A stretch of DNA of 64,000 nucleotides from Lachnospiraceae bacterium UBA3804 (GCA_002368665.1 DFEK01000013.1:1-64000); one strand, 5' to 3'; positions 33,477-43,608 are shown, counted from the stretch's first letter. Notes: generated by a model from the letters alone, not told the origin. A program made the numbers and translations.

Positions 33477-36059
33477 ATGGATGGATCGAAATTTACCCAG
33501 AAATCCATACAGGCAGTCGGACGTCTGGAAAGCCTTGCGGAGGAGTATGGTAATCAGGAAATCTGTGAAGAACACCTCCTCTATGCATTGCTGACGCAGG
33601 AAGACTCGCTGATTCTCAAACTCATTGAGAGAATGGAGATCAACAAGGAATATTATGTAAACCGAGTGCTCGCTGAAATCGAGAAGCGACCGAAGGTTTC
33701 CGGTGCGGAACCGTACGTGGGAGAGCATTTAAGAAGAGCACTGAATGCATCGGAAGGCATTGCCAAACAGATGGGCGATGAATATGTTTCCGTAGAGCAT
33801 CTGATGCTTGCGATGATCGAGCATCCCTGCACAGAATTAAAGGAAGTCTTCAAAGAGTTCGGAATTACCAAGGAACGTTTCCTGAAAGCGCTTTCCACCG
33901 TCAGAGGAAACCAGAGAGTGACCGGAGACAATCCGGAGGGTACCTATGATGTGCTGACCAAATACGGTCAGGACCTGGTGGAGCGTGCAAGGGCGCAGAA
34001 ACTGGACCCCGTCATCGGAAGGGATTCGGAGATTCGGAATGTGATCCGTATTCTTTCAAGAAAGACCAAGAACAATCCGGTTCTGATCGGTGAACCCGGC
34101 GTCGGTAAAACCGCCGTTGTGGAAGGCCTGGCTCAGCGTATCGTTGCGGGCGATGTACCGCAGGGATTAAAAGATAAAAAGATCTTTGCACTGGACCTCG
34201 GTGCACTCGTTGCGGGTGCGAAATACCGCGGTGAATTCGAAGAGCGTTTGAAAGCGGTTCTGGATGAAGTACGCAAATCCGAAGGAGAAATTTTACTCTT
34301 TATCGATGAACTTCATACGATCGTCGGTGCGGGCGCTTCCGAGGGAAGCCTGGATGCCGGCAATATGTTAAAACCGATGCTGGCGCGTGGTGAACTGCAC
34401 TGTATCGGTGCGACAACCCTGGATGAGTACCGTAAATACATTGAAAAAGACGCAGCCCTGGAACGTCGTTTCCAGCCGGTTATGGTGGATGAGCCGACCG
34501 TGGAGGATACCATTTCCATCCTGCGTGGATTGAAAGAAAGATATGAAGTATATCACGGCGTGAAGATTCTGGATAATGCATTGGTAAGTGCGGCAACTTT
34601 GTCGCATCGTTATATTTCCGACCGTTTCCTGCCGGATAAGGCCATCGACCTTGTGGACGAAGCCTGCGCACTAATCAAGACCGAATTGGACAGTATGCCG
34701 ACGGAACTTGATGAGAAGCGTCGTAAGATCCTGCAGATGGAGATCGAGGCCGCTGCACTAAAGAAAGAGGAAGATGATCTAAGCCGTGAACGACTGGAAG
34801 AATTGCAGAAAGAACTGGCGGAAGAAAAGGAAGAATTCGATTCCGCCAAAGCGCAGTGGGAGAACGAGAAGGCCAATGTCGGCGCATTAAGCAAACTGCG
34901 TGAGCAGATCGAAGAAGTCAATAACGAAATTCAGATTGCACAAAGAAACGGTGATTTGGAGAAGGCTGCGGAATTATCCTACGGCAAACTTCCGGCATTA
35001 AAGAAAGAACTCGAAGAGAAAGAAGCAAGCGTCAAATCCGACGATGACAGACTTCTTCATGAGAATGTTTCGGAAGAGGAGATCGCAAGAATCATTTCGA
35101 GATGGACCGGTATACCGGTTGCGAAACTCACGGAGAGTGAGAGAAACAAGACTTTGCATCTTGAGGATGAACTGCATGAGAGAGTGATCGGACAGGACGA
35201 AGCGGTGAAACTCGTTACCGAATCCATTATCCGTTCCAAGGCGGGAATCAAGGATCCTACGAAACCGATCGGATCGTTCCTTTTCCTCGGACCTACAGGT
35301 GTAGGTAAAACAGAACTTGCCAAGACGCTTGCGGCAACACTTTTCGATGATGAGAACAATATGGTTCGTATCGATATGAGTGAGTATATGGAGAAATTCT
35401 CCGTATCGAGACTGATTGGAGCGCCTCCGGGATATGTGGGATACGATGAAGGCGGACAGCTTACGGAAGCCGTCAGAAGAAAACCCTACTCGGTTGTATT
35501 ATTCGATGAAGTGGAGAAAGCACATCCGGATGTATATAATGTGCTTCTGCAGGTTCTGGATGACGGACGTATCACCGACTCCCAGGGCAGATGCGTGGAC
35601 TTTAAAAACACGATCTTAATCATGACTTCCAATATCGGAGCAATGGACCTGCTCGAAGGCATGGATGGTGAGGGCAATATCTCCAAGGAAGCAACGGATG
35701 AAGTTATGGAGAAATTACGGAATAATTTCCGGCCGGAGTTTTTAAACCGTCTGGATGAGATCATTATGTTTAAGCCATTGACGAAGGAGAATATCGGACA
35801 TATTACTTCGCTGATCGTAAAAGATTTAAACAGAAGATTGAAAGACCGTGAGATTACGGTTACCTTATCCGATTCCGCGAAGGAGTATATCGCAGAGAAC
35901 GGTTTTGATCCGGTATACGGCGCAAGACCTTTGAAGAGATATATCCAAAAGAACGTGGAAACGATCCTCGGCCGCATGATCTTAGCCGGAGAAGTCTCCA
36001 TGAAGGATACCGTCGAGTTTACGGCGGACGGCGGCGGCCTTTCCGCCCATGTGGTATAA
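33477..36059 (+). CDS. clpB: ATP-dependent disaggregase ClpB
   Basis: The 860-residue Hsp100 chaperone has an N-domain ([20 protein letters not shown], about 1-145), NBD1 (Walker A GEPGVGKT, Walker [10 protein letters not shown]), a coiled-coil middle domain (about 400-525, Glu/Lys-rich) and NBD2 (Walker [23 protein letters not shown], sensor GARPLKR). The long middle domain and the lack of a ClpP-binding loop fit ClpB, which frees aggregated proteins with DnaK, rather than ClpC or ClpA. ATG 33477 follows AAAGGTGG by seven bases; GTG 33471 is too close. Confidence 0.95.
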   Translation: MDGSKFTQKSIQAVGRLESLAEEYGNQEICEEHLLYALLTQEDSLILKLIERMEINKEYYVNRVLAEIEKRPKVSGAEPYVGEHLRRALNASEGIAKQMGDEYVSVEHLMLAMIEHPCTELKEVFKEFGITKERFLKALSTVRGNQRVTGDNPEGTYDVLTKYGQDLVERARAQKLDPVIGRDSEIRNVIRILSRKTKNNPVLIGEPGVGKTAVVEGLAQRIVAGDVPQGLKDKKIFALDLGALVAGAKYRGEFEERLKAVLDEVRKSEGEILLFIDELHTIVGAGASEGSLDAGNMLKPMLARGELHCIGATTLDEYRKYIEKDAALERRFQPVMVDEPTVEDTISILRGLKERYEVYHGVKILDNALVSAATLSHRYISDRFLPDKAIDLVDEACALIKTELDSMPTELDEKRRKILQMEIEAAALKKEEDDLSRERLEELQKELAEEKEEFDSAKAQWENEKANVGALSKLREQIEEVNNEIQIAQRNGDLEKAAELSYGKLPALKKELEEKEASVKSDDDRLLHENVSEEEIARIISRWTGIPVAKLTESERNKTLHLEDELHERVIGQDEAVKLVTESIIRSKAGIKDPTKPIGSFLFLGPTGVGKTELAKTLAATLFDDENNMVRIDMSEYMEKFSVSRLIGAPPGYVGYDEGGQLTEAVRRKPYSVVLFDEVEKAHPDVYNVLLQVLDDGRITDSQGRCVDFKNTILIMTSNIGAMDLLEGMDGEGNISKEATDEVMEKLRNNFRPEFLNRLDEIIMFKPLTKENIGHITSLIVKDLNRRLKDREITVTLSDSAKEYIAENGFDPVYGARPLKRYIQKNVETILGRMILAGEVSMKDTVEFTADGGGLSAHVV

Positions 36060-36097
36060 AAAACTGATAAAAAATCGAAAAAGATTGTCAAACCTTT

Positions 36098-36137
36098 GTG
36101 CCGGTTGCCGATTTGTGCGACCGGCACTACACTTTTT
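36098..36137 (+). terminator. Rho-independent terminator after clpB
   Basis: GTGCCGGTTGC (36098-36108) pairs with GCGACCGGCAC (36117-36127), one G-T pair, an 8-base loop, then TACAC and five T. The five-base gap before the T run makes it slightly imperfect. Confidence 0.75.
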
Positions 36138-36198
36138 AGGCAAATTCGATTATAATAAAGCGAGTGAAAAAGAAGTAAAGTTACATTAAGAGGTTTAT

Positions 36199-38139
36199 AT
36201 GATTGAGGATTATACGCAAGCCAAAAAACTTGGGGAAGCAGCCGTAAAGGCAGCCGCAAAGAACGGGGATTCTCCCTTCCTTCCGGTTTTGGAGGAAGAA
36301 GAGGGAATTAAAAATGCATTGGGCGAGGCGTATGTCGGATTGATGGAGTTACCGCTTGATTTCATCGTGGGCAATAAGGAGGCATCGAGAAACAATGCGT
36401 TTGCCAACAATTTCATGCCCTTACTCGATGAAAAGACGGAGTTTGCGCAGAAATGGGCAAATCTCTACGATTCCTACCGAGACGAAGGAATCCGTGAAGC
36501 CATCAAATGTTATGAATACATGAACCGCTATTATGTGCAGGAAGGAAACAAAAGGGTTTCCGTTTCTTTGTACGGGAAAAGCGATTTCATTTTAGCGGAT
36601 GTTACCAGAATTCTTCCGGCAAAGGATGACAGTAAGGAAGTAAAGGTTTATTACGAATATCTGGATTTCTATGCGGTGACCAAGTGTTATTACATCGTTT
36701 TCTCCGAGCCCGGAGAATATGCGCGGCTGGCGGAAATTCTCGGACAGGATTTGGAAAATCCCTGGCCGGAAGAACTGCTTGAAGAGTTAAAAAGCGCGTT
36801 TTATCAGTTTTCCAAGCTCTGCGCAAGTGTCTTGAAAGTAAGCAACCATAAGGAAACGGCGGAGATTTTCTTACAGTATCTGACAATTTTCCCGCTGGAT
36901 ACCCTCTCGGAGGGCGGAGAAGAGGAAATCATCAAGAAGATGAAATCCTCGAGAAGCGAGCTTTTCTCCAATCCCGACATTGAGGAAATTTCCTACGCCG
37001 AGCCGAATCCCGGAGAAATCGGTCCGAACGGTTTTCAGAAAATGATGACCATGTTAAGCGGACACGGTCACTATGAAGCGCCGAAGATTCAGATCGGTTT
37101 TGTTTACAATGCCGGAATCGACGAATCGAGATGGGTGGAAAGCCATGAGATGGGGCGGCTTTATTTGGAGCAGATGCCTGATATTAAGGTAAGTACCGGA
37201 ATTTACTTAAAAAAGAATTACGAAAACGGCATTGAAGGAGCGATCCGTGCCGCCGTAGAGGATAAGAACGATATCATTTTCACTACGACACCCTCTATGC
37301 TGACCGATACCTTAAAGGCGGCATTGGAACATCCGGAAGTGAAATTCTTAAACTGCTCCGTGGGACAGCCGCATCCTTCCATTCGCTGCTATCATGGGAA
37401 ATTGTTCGAACCCTGCTTTCTGGTGGGTGTGCTGGCGGCAGATGTTATGTTAACCAGTGAAGAGGAGCATAAGGTCAAAAAGATCGGTTATATTGTCCAT
37501 GAAACCCAGAGTATGAGTATAGCCAATCTGAATGCTTTTGCCATCGGCGTTTCCATGATCGATCCCGAATGCAGGATCGATGTAAAATATATGACGAAGG
37601 ACTCCACGGAGGATTACCGGAGGGAATGGCAGGAGGAGGGAATCTATATTTATGCGGATTTCCAGTATTCCACTACGCCGGGAACAACCGGAAAACCGGG
37701 ATTATACAAGATGGTCGGGGAGAAGGATGTTTATCTGGGAGCGCCCTATTTTAACTGGGGAAAGGCCTATTCCATCATTGTGAAGTCCGTTTTGAGCGGA
37801 ACCTGGGATGAAAAGGATGTGACGGACGAGAGCATGATCAAAAACTACTGGTTCGGCATCAGCTCCGGAGTCGTGGATGTAGTGGCGCCGAATCTTCCGT
37901 ACCAGACGAAAAAGATGCTGTCCTTTATGAAGACAGCCATGGTCAACGGCGATCTGGATCCTTTTTCCGGAGAGCTACATTCGGGTACGGAAACCGTACA
38001 TAAGGATGTGGAAGGCCTGGGAAATACCATTCCATCCGAATTAAAGAAAATGCCTGCGGGTAAAATTGTCACTATGGACTGGTTCAATGAAAATATCGAC
38101 GGAACCATTCCTTTGTATACAACACCTTCATTAGGATAG
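36199..38139 (+). CDS. Cytoplasmic protein with ParB-like N-domain and BMP/PnrA-type ligand-binding domain
   Basis: The 646-residue protein lacks any signal peptide or membrane segment. Residues about 50-142 resemble a ParB/sulfiredoxin-like domain: LPLDFIVGNKEASRNNAFAN and RYYVQEGNKRVSVSLYGKSD. A helical part follows (190-290). Residues 296-610 are a BMP-family (PnrA/Med-like) ligand-binding domain: IQIGFVYNAGIDESRWVESH, PEVKFLNCSVGQPHPSIRCY, FLVGVLAADVMLTSEEEHKV. BMP domains normally bind nucleosides outside the cell, so this one may be an intracellular sensor. It is a long single-gene unit after the clpB terminator, with a phosphoesterase gene following by 20 bases. Confidence 0.75.
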   Translation: MIEDYTQAKKLGEAAVKAAAKNGDSPFLPVLEEEEGIKNALGEAYVGLMELPLDFIVGNKEASRNNAFANNFMPLLDEKTEFAQKWANLYDSYRDEGIREAIKCYEYMNRYYVQEGNKRVSVSLYGKSDFILADVTRILPAKDDSKEVKVYYEYLDFYAVTKCYYIVFSEPGEYARLAEILGQDLENPWPEELLEELKSAFYQFSKLCASVLKVSNHKETAEIFLQYLTIFPLDTLSEGGEEEIIKKMKSSRSELFSNPDIEEISYAEPNPGEIGPNGFQKMMTMLSGHGHYEAPKIQIGFVYNAGIDESRWVESHEMGRLYLEQMPDIKVSTGIYLKKNYENGIEGAIRAAVEDKNDIIFTTTPSMLTDTLKAALEHPEVKFLNCSVGQPHPSIRCYHGKLFEPCFLVGVLAADVMLTSEEEHKVKKIGYIVHETQSMSIANLNAFAIGVSMIDPECRIDVKYMTKDSTEDYRREWQEEGIYIYADFQYSTTPGTTGKPGLYKMVGEKDVYLGAPYFNWGKAYSIIVKSVLSGTWDEKDVTDESMIKNYWFGISSGVVDVVAPNLPYQTKKMLSFMKTAMVNGDLDPFSGELHSGTETVHKDVEGLGNTIPSELKKMPAGKIVTMDWFNENIDGTIPLYTTPSLG

Positions 38140-38159
38140 AGGGGAAGCGCTCCGGGGTT

Positions 38160-38819
38160 ATGAAGATACTTGTATTGGCGGATGAAGAATCGAAGTCTCT
38201 GTGGGATTATTACACACCGGACAAATTAGAGGGTGTGGAAATGATTATTGCCTGCGGAGATCTGCGCGCGGAATATCTGGAATTTCTGGTCACCATGACC
38301 AATCTTCCATTGTTTTATGTGCCCGGAAATCACGATGCCAAATATGAGACCAATCCGCCGGACGGATGTATCAATATTGACGGAAAGATTGTGGAATATA
38401 AAGGAATCCGCATGATGGGCTTAGGCGGCTCCATGAATTACAAGCAGGGGCCTTATCTTTACAGTGAAGGACAGATGCGCCGAAGAATCTTAAAACTGAA
38501 ACATCAGATCTACAGAAAATCCGGCTTTGATATTCTGGTAACCCATGCACCCGCGGCCGGATACGGGGATATGGAGGATTACGCGCACCGGGGGTTTGTC
38601 TGTTTTAACAATCTGATAAAACATTTTCATCCCATCTACATGATCCACGGACATGTGCACAAAACCTATAAGCATAAGTTTAAGCGCATCACCGAGCATC
38701 CCTCGGGAACAAAAATTGTGAATGCATTCGATAAGTATATTATCGATTACGATGAGAATACCCAGAATACCATGTCCGAACTGGAAATGGTCTGGAAGCT
38801 GATGTTTGCCTATATCTGA
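38160..38819 (+). CDS. Calcineurin-like metallophosphoesterase
   Basis: The 219-residue protein has the dinuclear metal motifs of metallophosphoesterases: the first aspartate in LVLADEESK is altered from the usual D-x-H (here D-E-E), then IACGDLRAEYL, VPGNHDAKYE, VTHAPAAGYGD and IHGHVHKTYK. The substrate is unknown. It lies between the BMP-type gene and rarA with short gaps (20 and 18 bases), suggesting an operon. The missing histidine of the first motif may alter metal binding. Confidence 0.9.
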   Translation: MKILVLADEESKSLWDYYTPDKLEGVEMIIACGDLRAEYLEFLVTMTNLPLFYVPGNHDAKYETNPPDGCINIDGKIVEYKGIRMMGLGGSMNYKQGPYLYSEGQMRRRILKLKHQIYRKSGFDILVTHAPAAGYGDMEDYAHRGFVCFNNLIKHFHPIYMIHGHVHKTYKHKFKRITEHPSGTKIVNAFDKYIIDYDENTQNTMSELEMVWKLMFAYI

Positions 38820-38837
38820 CGGGCATGAGGAAAAAGA

Positions 38838-40169
38838 ATGGATATCTTTGCTTACGCAAAAGAGAAAAATGCAGAAAAGAACGAATCGCCCCTGGCAGCG
38901 AGAATGCGTCCGAAAACTTTGGAAGAAGTGGTCGGACAGGAGCATATCTTAGGTGAGGATAAAATGTTAAGCCGTGCGATCCGTGCGGATAAACTGCGCT
39001 CGGTTATTTTCTACGGCCCTCCGGGAACCGGAAAGACAACCCTTGCCAAAGTGATCGCCAATACGACATCTTCGGAATTTACGCAGATCAATGCCACAAC
39101 TTCCGGCAAAAAGGAAATGGAAGAGGTGGTAAAGCATGCCGAAGAAGTCATGGCCATGTATGGCCGTCGCACGATTCTTTTTGTCGATGAGATTCACCGT
39201 TTTAACAAAGCCCAGCAGGATTATCTGCTGCCTTTCGTGGAAGACGGAACATTGATCTTAATCGGCGCCACAACGGAAAACCCGTATTTCGAGGTCAACG
39301 GCGCTTTGATTTCTCGTTCCGTGATCTTTGAATTAAAACCGCTTTCGATGGAGGATATTTCCAAACTGATCCGCCGTGCGGTGGAAGATAAGGAATGCGG
39401 AATGGGAGCATATAAGGCTACCATTACCGATGAAGCCGTGGAATTCTTAGCCGATATGGCGGGCGGAGATGCAAGGCATGCCTTAAATGCCGTGGAACTT
39501 GCTGTACTGACGACGCCCAGAAACGAAGATGGAATGGTTAACATAACTTTGGAAGTGGCGGAAGAATGTATTCAGAAAAAAGTCCTTCGTTACGATAAAA
39601 CAGGGGATAACCATTACGATACCATTTCCGCGTTTATCAAGAGTATGCGCGGTTCCGACCCCGACGCGGCGGTTTATTATCTGGCAAGAATGCTTTCCGC
39701 GGGCGAGAGCGTGACCTTTATTGCAAGAAGAATTATGATCTGTGCGTCCGAAGATGTGGGCAATGCGGATCCGATGGCACTGGTGGTGGCAACGAATGCT
39801 TCTCTGGCCGTGGAACGCGTGGGCATGCCCGAGGCACAGATTATTCTGTCCCAGGCCGCTTCCTACGTTGCCTGTGCACCGAAGAGCAACGCTGCGGTCA
39901 ATGCAATCTACGCGGCCATGCAGGAAGTATCGAAGAGCGGGAATTTAGACATTCCGAACCATTTAAAGGATGCACATTATAAATCTGCGGGGAAACTGGG
40001 ACATGGAGACGGATACAAATATTCCCATGATTTTCCGAATCATTATGTCAAGCAGCAGTATCTGCCGTATGAATTGACGGGAGAGAAATATTACGAGCCC
40101 GGAATTTTGGGATATGAAGCCAAGATCCGGGAACATATGCTTAAGATCAAAGGGAAAGAATCAAAATAG
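38838..40169 (+). CDS. rarA: Replication-associated recombination protein RarA (MgsA)
   Basis: The 443-residue AAA+ protein matches RarA/MgsA/Mgs1: LAARMRPKTLEEVVGQEHIL, Walker A GPPGTGKT, Walker B LFVDEIHRFNKAQQDYLLPF, sensor ATTENPYFEVNGALISR, and a C-terminal tetramerisation region (NHLKDAHYKSAGKLGHGDGY, PNHYVKQQYLPYELTGEKYY). It acts at stalled replication forks. AAAAAG-rich leader and ATG 38838 follow the phosphoesterase gene closely. Its last nine bases overlap the end of the convergent DUF4364 gene. Confidence 0.97.
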   Translation: MDIFAYAKEKNAEKNESPLAARMRPKTLEEVVGQEHILGEDKMLSRAIRADKLRSVIFYGPPGTGKTTLAKVIANTTSSEFTQINATTSGKKEMEEVVKHAEEVMAMYGRRTILFVDEIHRFNKAQQDYLLPFVEDGTLILIGATTENPYFEVNGALISRSVIFELKPLSMEDISKLIRRAVEDKECGMGAYKATITDEAVEFLADMAGGDARHALNAVELAVLTTPRNEDGMVNITLEVAEECIQKKVLRYDKTGDNHYDTISAFIKSMRGSDPDAAVYYLARMLSAGESVTFIARRIMICASEDVGNADPMALVVATNASLAVERVGMPEAQIILSQAASYVACAPKSNAAVNAIYAAMQEVSKSGNLDIPNHLKDAHYKSAGKLGHGDGYKYSHDFPNHYVKQQYLPYELTGEKYYEPGILGYEAKIREHMLKIKGKESK

Positions 40170-40691
40170 TTTCTTTGTCAGATACTCGTATATATCCGCG
40201 CTTTCTTTGGCCCATCTGTCACAGATATTCGTTGCAATCTCTTCCGAGGGCACATTCATCGTAATCTGAAGCAAATCATTTCCGCGGTCTTTGGCGGATA
40301 AGTTGACCGCGTATTCTCCGTTGGAACTGCGTCTGTAGTTGGAGGTTAAATCCCTCGCATGCACCAGTTCCTGCTTATGTTCGATTAAATAACGTTCAAG
40401 ATCCTTTCGGATCCCTTCACTTAAACTTCCCATAAACAATGAAAGAGCACTTCTGCCATCCTCGGTAAGAGACAAAAGGAGAATGCTATCCTTTTCGACA
40501 GAGGATAAGAAACCGCTTTCGAGAAGTTCTCCGATGGCGGTCTGTACGGTTAGATAATCCGTTAAATTCAATTCGATGAGACAGTCACTGACCTGAATTT
40601 TGCTTAAGGGATTTTTTGCCCCCGAGATCAGGTACAGAATCATTAATTTGTATAAAGTCAGAGGTTCCTGCATGGATGAAAAAGCGGGCAC
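40161..40691 (-). CDS. DUF4364 family protein (winged-helix-like)
   Basis: The 176-residue protein matches the Clostridia DUF4364 family: LTLYKLMILYLISGAKNPLS, VSDCLIELNLTDYLTVQTAI, ESGFLSSVEKDSILLLSLTE. The N-terminal half looks like a winged helix of the PadR-like kind, so a regulatory role is likely. GTG 40691 follows AAAGGA by ten bases; ATG 40673 has no ribosome site. The start lies within the terminator hairpin of the malic enzyme gene, so initiation and termination compete. Confidence 0.8.
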   Translation of the reverse strand: MPAFSSMQEPLTLYKLMILYLISGAKNPLSKIQVSDCLIELNLTDYLTVQTAIGELLESGFLSSVEKDSILLLSLTEDGRSALSLFMGSLSEGIRKDLERYLIEHKQELVHARDLTSNYRRSSNGEYAVNLSAKDRGNDLLQITMNVPSEEIATNICDRWAKESADIYEYLTKKLF

Positions 40692-40700
40692 ATGGCCCGC
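40679..40700 (-). terminator. Terminator after malic enzyme, overlapping the DUF4364 start
   Basis: On the minus strand GCGGGC-CATGT-GCCCGC is followed by five T (complement of 40679-40683). It lies 28 bases after the malic enzyme stop and covers the GTG start of the next gene. Confidence 0.85.
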
Positions 40701-40727
40701 ATCCTTTCGTTGGTTTAATCAATCGGT

Positions 40728-41882
40728 TTAGTCTGCGATGTGTGACTTCACAGCTTCTGCAACGACTTCGGCAACCGTCGGATGGAAGGCTTCCGGAAGA
40801 ATGTTGTTTTCGTTTAATTCGTTTTCGGGAACGAGGCTTGCAATGGCAGTAGCGGCGGCAAGTTTCATTTCCTCGGTGATTTTTCTTGCATGTCCTTCCA
40901 AAGCGCCCTTAAAGATGCCGGGGAAAGCGATCACGTTGTTTACCTGGTTCGGAAAGTCGCTTCTGCCGGTTCCGACAACCTTTGCACCTGCGGCCTTGGC
41001 GATATCCGGCATGATCTCCGGAACGGGATTGGCCATGGCGAAGAGGATGGCGTCTTTATTCATGGAAGCTACCATCTCCGCGGAGACGATATTCGGTGCG
41101 GATACGCCGATGAAAACATCGGCTCCTGCAAGCGCGTCTTTCAGAAGTCCTTTCTTATGAGAAAGATTGGTTACTTTCATCATTTTCTCCTGCATCCAGT
41201 TAAGCCCTTCGGAGGATTCATCCAGAATGCCGGATTTGTCACACATGGTAACGTTCTTGAATCCGTAGCGCAGAAGCAGTCTGGTAATTGCGATACCGGC
41301 GCTTCCCGCACCGTTTACAACCACTTCGCAGCTTTCCTTATCCTTACCGGTTACTTTCAGGGCATTGATCAGGCCTGCGAGTACGACAATAGCGGTACCG
41401 TGCTGATCGTCATGAAAAACGGGAATATCCAGTTTTTCTTTTAAACGTTCCTCGATCTCAAAGCATCTGGGAGCGGAAATATCTTCCAGATTAATTCCGC
41501 CGTATCCGGGTGCGAGATAGGTGACTGTTTTAATGATCTCTTCGGTATCCTGGGTATCCAGACAGATGGGAACGGCATTGACACCGCCGAATTCCTTGAA
41601 TAAAACAGCCTTGCCTTCCATAACGGGCATTGCGGCATACGGTCCGATATTACCGAGTCCGAGTACGGCGCTTCCGTCGGAAACGACTAAAATGGTATTG
41701 GATTTGATGGTGTATTTGTAGGCAGCAGCCTGATCTTCGGCAATGACCTTGCAGGGTTCCGCAACTCCGGGGGTGTAGGCAAGTGCCAGAGCCTCTCTGG
41801 AATCGACTTTTACCTTGGAATCAACGGTTAATTTACCTTTCCATTCTTCATGTAACTGTAATGCTTTCTCTGCGTTCGTCAT
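40728..41882 (-). CDS. NAD(P)-dependent malic enzyme, short form
   Basis: At 384 residues this is the short prokaryotic malic enzyme: YTPGVAEPCKVIAEDQAAAY, VVSDGSAVLGLGNIGPYAAM, NLEDISAPRCFEIEERLKEK, FHDDQHGTAIVVLAGLINAL and the nucleotide-binding VVVNGAGSAGIAITRLLLRY. The metal and substrate residues in the E-D-I-S-A-P and D-D-Q-H-G-T motifs are intact. It decarboxylates malate to pyruvate. The C-terminal phosphotransacetylase domain of long forms is absent. Start ATG follows AAAGGAG on the minus strand. A promoter is described separately. Confidence 0.95.
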   Translation of the reverse strand: MTNAEKALQLHEEWKGKLTVDSKVKVDSREALALAYTPGVAEPCKVIAEDQAAAYKYTIKSNTILVVSDGSAVLGLGNIGPYAAMPVMEGKAVLFKEFGGVNAVPICLDTQDTEEIIKTVTYLAPGYGGINLEDISAPRCFEIEERLKEKLDIPVFHDDQHGTAIVVLAGLINALKVTGKDKESCEVVVNGAGSAGIAITRLLLRYGFKNVTMCDKSGILDESSEGLNWMQEKMMKVTNLSHKKGLLKDALAGADVFIGVSAPNIVSAEMVASMNKDAILFAMANPVPEIMPDIAKAAGAKVVGTGRSDFPNQVNNVIAFPGIFKGALEGHARKITEEMKLAAATAIASLVPENELNENNILPEAFHPTVAEVVAEAVKSHIAD

Positions 41883-41935
41883 TGGGAATACTCCTTTATG
41901 GTTTCTACCATTCTTGTTTAAAATTGAATCTCTTT

Positions 41936-41963
41936 ATTATAAACACAATTTTGAATTTTTCAA
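41936..41963 (-). promoter_or_regulatory. Promoter of the malic enzyme gene
   Basis: Minus strand TTGAAA (41963-41958), a 16-base spacer and TATAAT (41941-41936). The -35 is part of a short inverted repeat TTGAA-N3-TTCAA. Confidence 0.7.
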
Positions 41964-41971
41964 CACACCCC

Positions 41972-42000
41972 TTTTCATTTTCCGGGACATGTTGTATAAT
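41972..42000 (+). promoter_or_regulatory. rho: Candidate promoter of rho
   Basis: TTTTCA (41972-41977), a 17-base spacer and TATAAT (41995-42000). The 125-base leader contains a small hairpin GCCAA-N6-TTGGC at 42007-42022. Confidence 0.5.
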
Positions 42001-42131
42001 GAACTCGCCAAAAACAGTTGGCAATCTGATTTTCTATGGGATCAATGTTCATTCACTTTCCCCGTATTTAACAGTTATAGAGTACAGCGGTAACAGATAG
42101 AAACAGTAAGGAATCCAAGAGGTTAAATAAA

Positions 42132-43517
42132 ATGAGAGAAAAATGGGAAACCTTAAGTCTTGCGGTATTGAAGGATATTGCAAAGGGAATCGGCGTGAAA
42201 GGCTATTCCACAATGAAAAAAGATGAGTTGATTACGATTCTGGACGAGAAAGAAGCTCAGACCGGAAAACAGAAGGCTCAGGCGGAAGAAACAGCCGAAA
42301 AGGAGCCGAAGAATCCTGCAGAGAAGGCAGCAGAGAAGGACAATAAGAACGAAGCCGACAAAGCGTCGGAACTAGAAGACAGCGAGCTGGATTCGAAGAT
42401 TACCGCATGCGGAATTCTGGAGATTATGCCCGACGGATACGGTTTTATCCGTTGCGAGAATTATCTTCCCGGTGAGCATGACGTCTATGTGGCACCCGGA
42501 CAGATCCGCAAATTCGGTATGAAGACCGGCGATATCATCGAGGGTAATACAAAGGTTAAAACCGCCAGCGAGAAATTCTCCGCGCTTTTATATGTAAAAA
42601 AGATCAACGGATACACTCCGGAAGAAGCGTCAAAGAGAGCGAATTTCGAAGACATGACACCGATCTTCCCGGATGAAAAGATCAAGCTTGATATCCCCGG
42701 TGCACCGGTTTCCATGCGTATCATGGATTTGATGTCGCCCGTCGGCAAGGGACAGAGAGGTATGATCGTATCCCCTCCGAAAGCAGGTAAGACCACGCTT
42801 CTTAAGGCTGTGGCCAAATGCGTGAAATATTCCAACCCCGGAATGCACATGATCATTCTTCTGATCGATGAGCGTCCCGAGGAAGTTACCGATATTAAGG
42901 AAGCCATTCAGGGACCGAACGTGGAAGTGATCTATTCCACATTCGATGAAACACCCGAGCATCACAAGCGTGTTGCCGAAATGGTAATCGAGCGCGCGAA
43001 GAGACTCGTGGAGCATAAGCAGGATGTTATCATTTTGCTGGATTCCATCACGAGATTAACGAGAGCATATAACCAGGTCATCCCTCCTTCGGGACGTACC
43101 CTTTCCGGTGGTCTCGACCCAGCGGCACTTCATATGCCGAAGCGATTCTTCGGTGCGGCCAGAAACATGAGAGAGGGCGGAAGCCTGACCATTCTTGCCA
43201 CAGCACTCGTGGATACCGGTTCGAAAATGGACGATGTGGTATACGAGGAATTCAAGGGAACCGGTAATATGGAAATGGTTCTCGATAGGAAACTTTCCGA
43301 GAAGAGAGTATTCCCCGCCATCGATATTCCGAAGTCCGGTACCAGAAGAGAGGATCTGCTTCTTACGCCGGATGAGATGGAAGCCATCAATATCATGCGT
43401 AAGGCATTTAACGGCTTAAAGCCGGATGAGGCGGCGGACAAGGTAATCGACATGTTCTCCAGAACCAGAAACAACCGCGAATTCGTGGAAATTATGAAAA
43501 AAACGAAATGGCTGTAA
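42132..43517 (+). CDS. rho: Transcription termination factor Rho
   Basis: The 461-residue protein has the Rho N-terminal helical motif (LSLAVLKDIAKGIGVKGYST), a Lys/Glu/Ala-rich insertion (about 46-85) common in Gram-positive Rho, the cold-shock-like RNA-binding domain (GILEIMPDGYGFIRCENYLP) and the ATPase core: Walker A PPKAGKTTLLKAV, DERPEEVTDI, and VIILLDSITRLTRAYNQ. It is a hexameric helicase ending untranslated transcripts. An inverted repeat TAGTGC/GCACTA directly after the stop may serve as terminator and overlaps the rpmE promoter. Confidence 0.98.
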   Translation: MREKWETLSLAVLKDIAKGIGVKGYSTMKKDELITILDEKEAQTGKQKAQAEETAEKEPKNPAEKAAEKDNKNEADKASELEDSELDSKITACGILEIMPDGYGFIRCENYLPGEHDVYVAPGQIRKFGMKTGDIIEGNTKVKTASEKFSALLYVKKINGYTPEEASKRANFEDMTPIFPDEKIKLDIPGAPVSMRIMDLMSPVGKGQRGMIVSPPKAGKTTLLKAVAKCVKYSNPGMHMIILLIDERPEEVTDIKEAIQGPNVEVIYSTFDETPEHHKRVAEMVIERAKRLVEHKQDVIILLDSITRLTRAYNQVIPPSGRTLSGGLDPAALHMPKRFFGAARNMREGGSLTILATALVDTGSKMDDVVYEEFKGTGNMEMVLDRKLSEKRVFPAIDIPKSGTRREDLLLTPDEMEAINIMRKAFNGLKPDEAADKVIDMFSRTRNNREFVEIMKKTKWL

Positions 43518-43525
43518 AATAGTGC

Positions 43526-43554
43526 TTGCACTACTTGTTTTTATTTGTTATAAT
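43526..43554 (+). promoter_or_regulatory. rpmE: SigA promoter of rpmE
   Basis: TTGCAC (43526-43531), a 17-base spacer and TATAAT (43549-43554), giving rpmE transcription independent of rho. Confidence 0.8.
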
Positions 43555-43608
43555 GAACAAGCTGTGTAAAAAGCAAATATGGTTTTTCAATATAGAGAGG
43601 TGAAAGAA

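Noticed and set aside
41783..42100. Plus-strand open frames across the malic enzyme start and rho leader
   Set aside because: They are antisense to malic enzyme, lack ribosome sites and family motifs, and cross the rho promoter.
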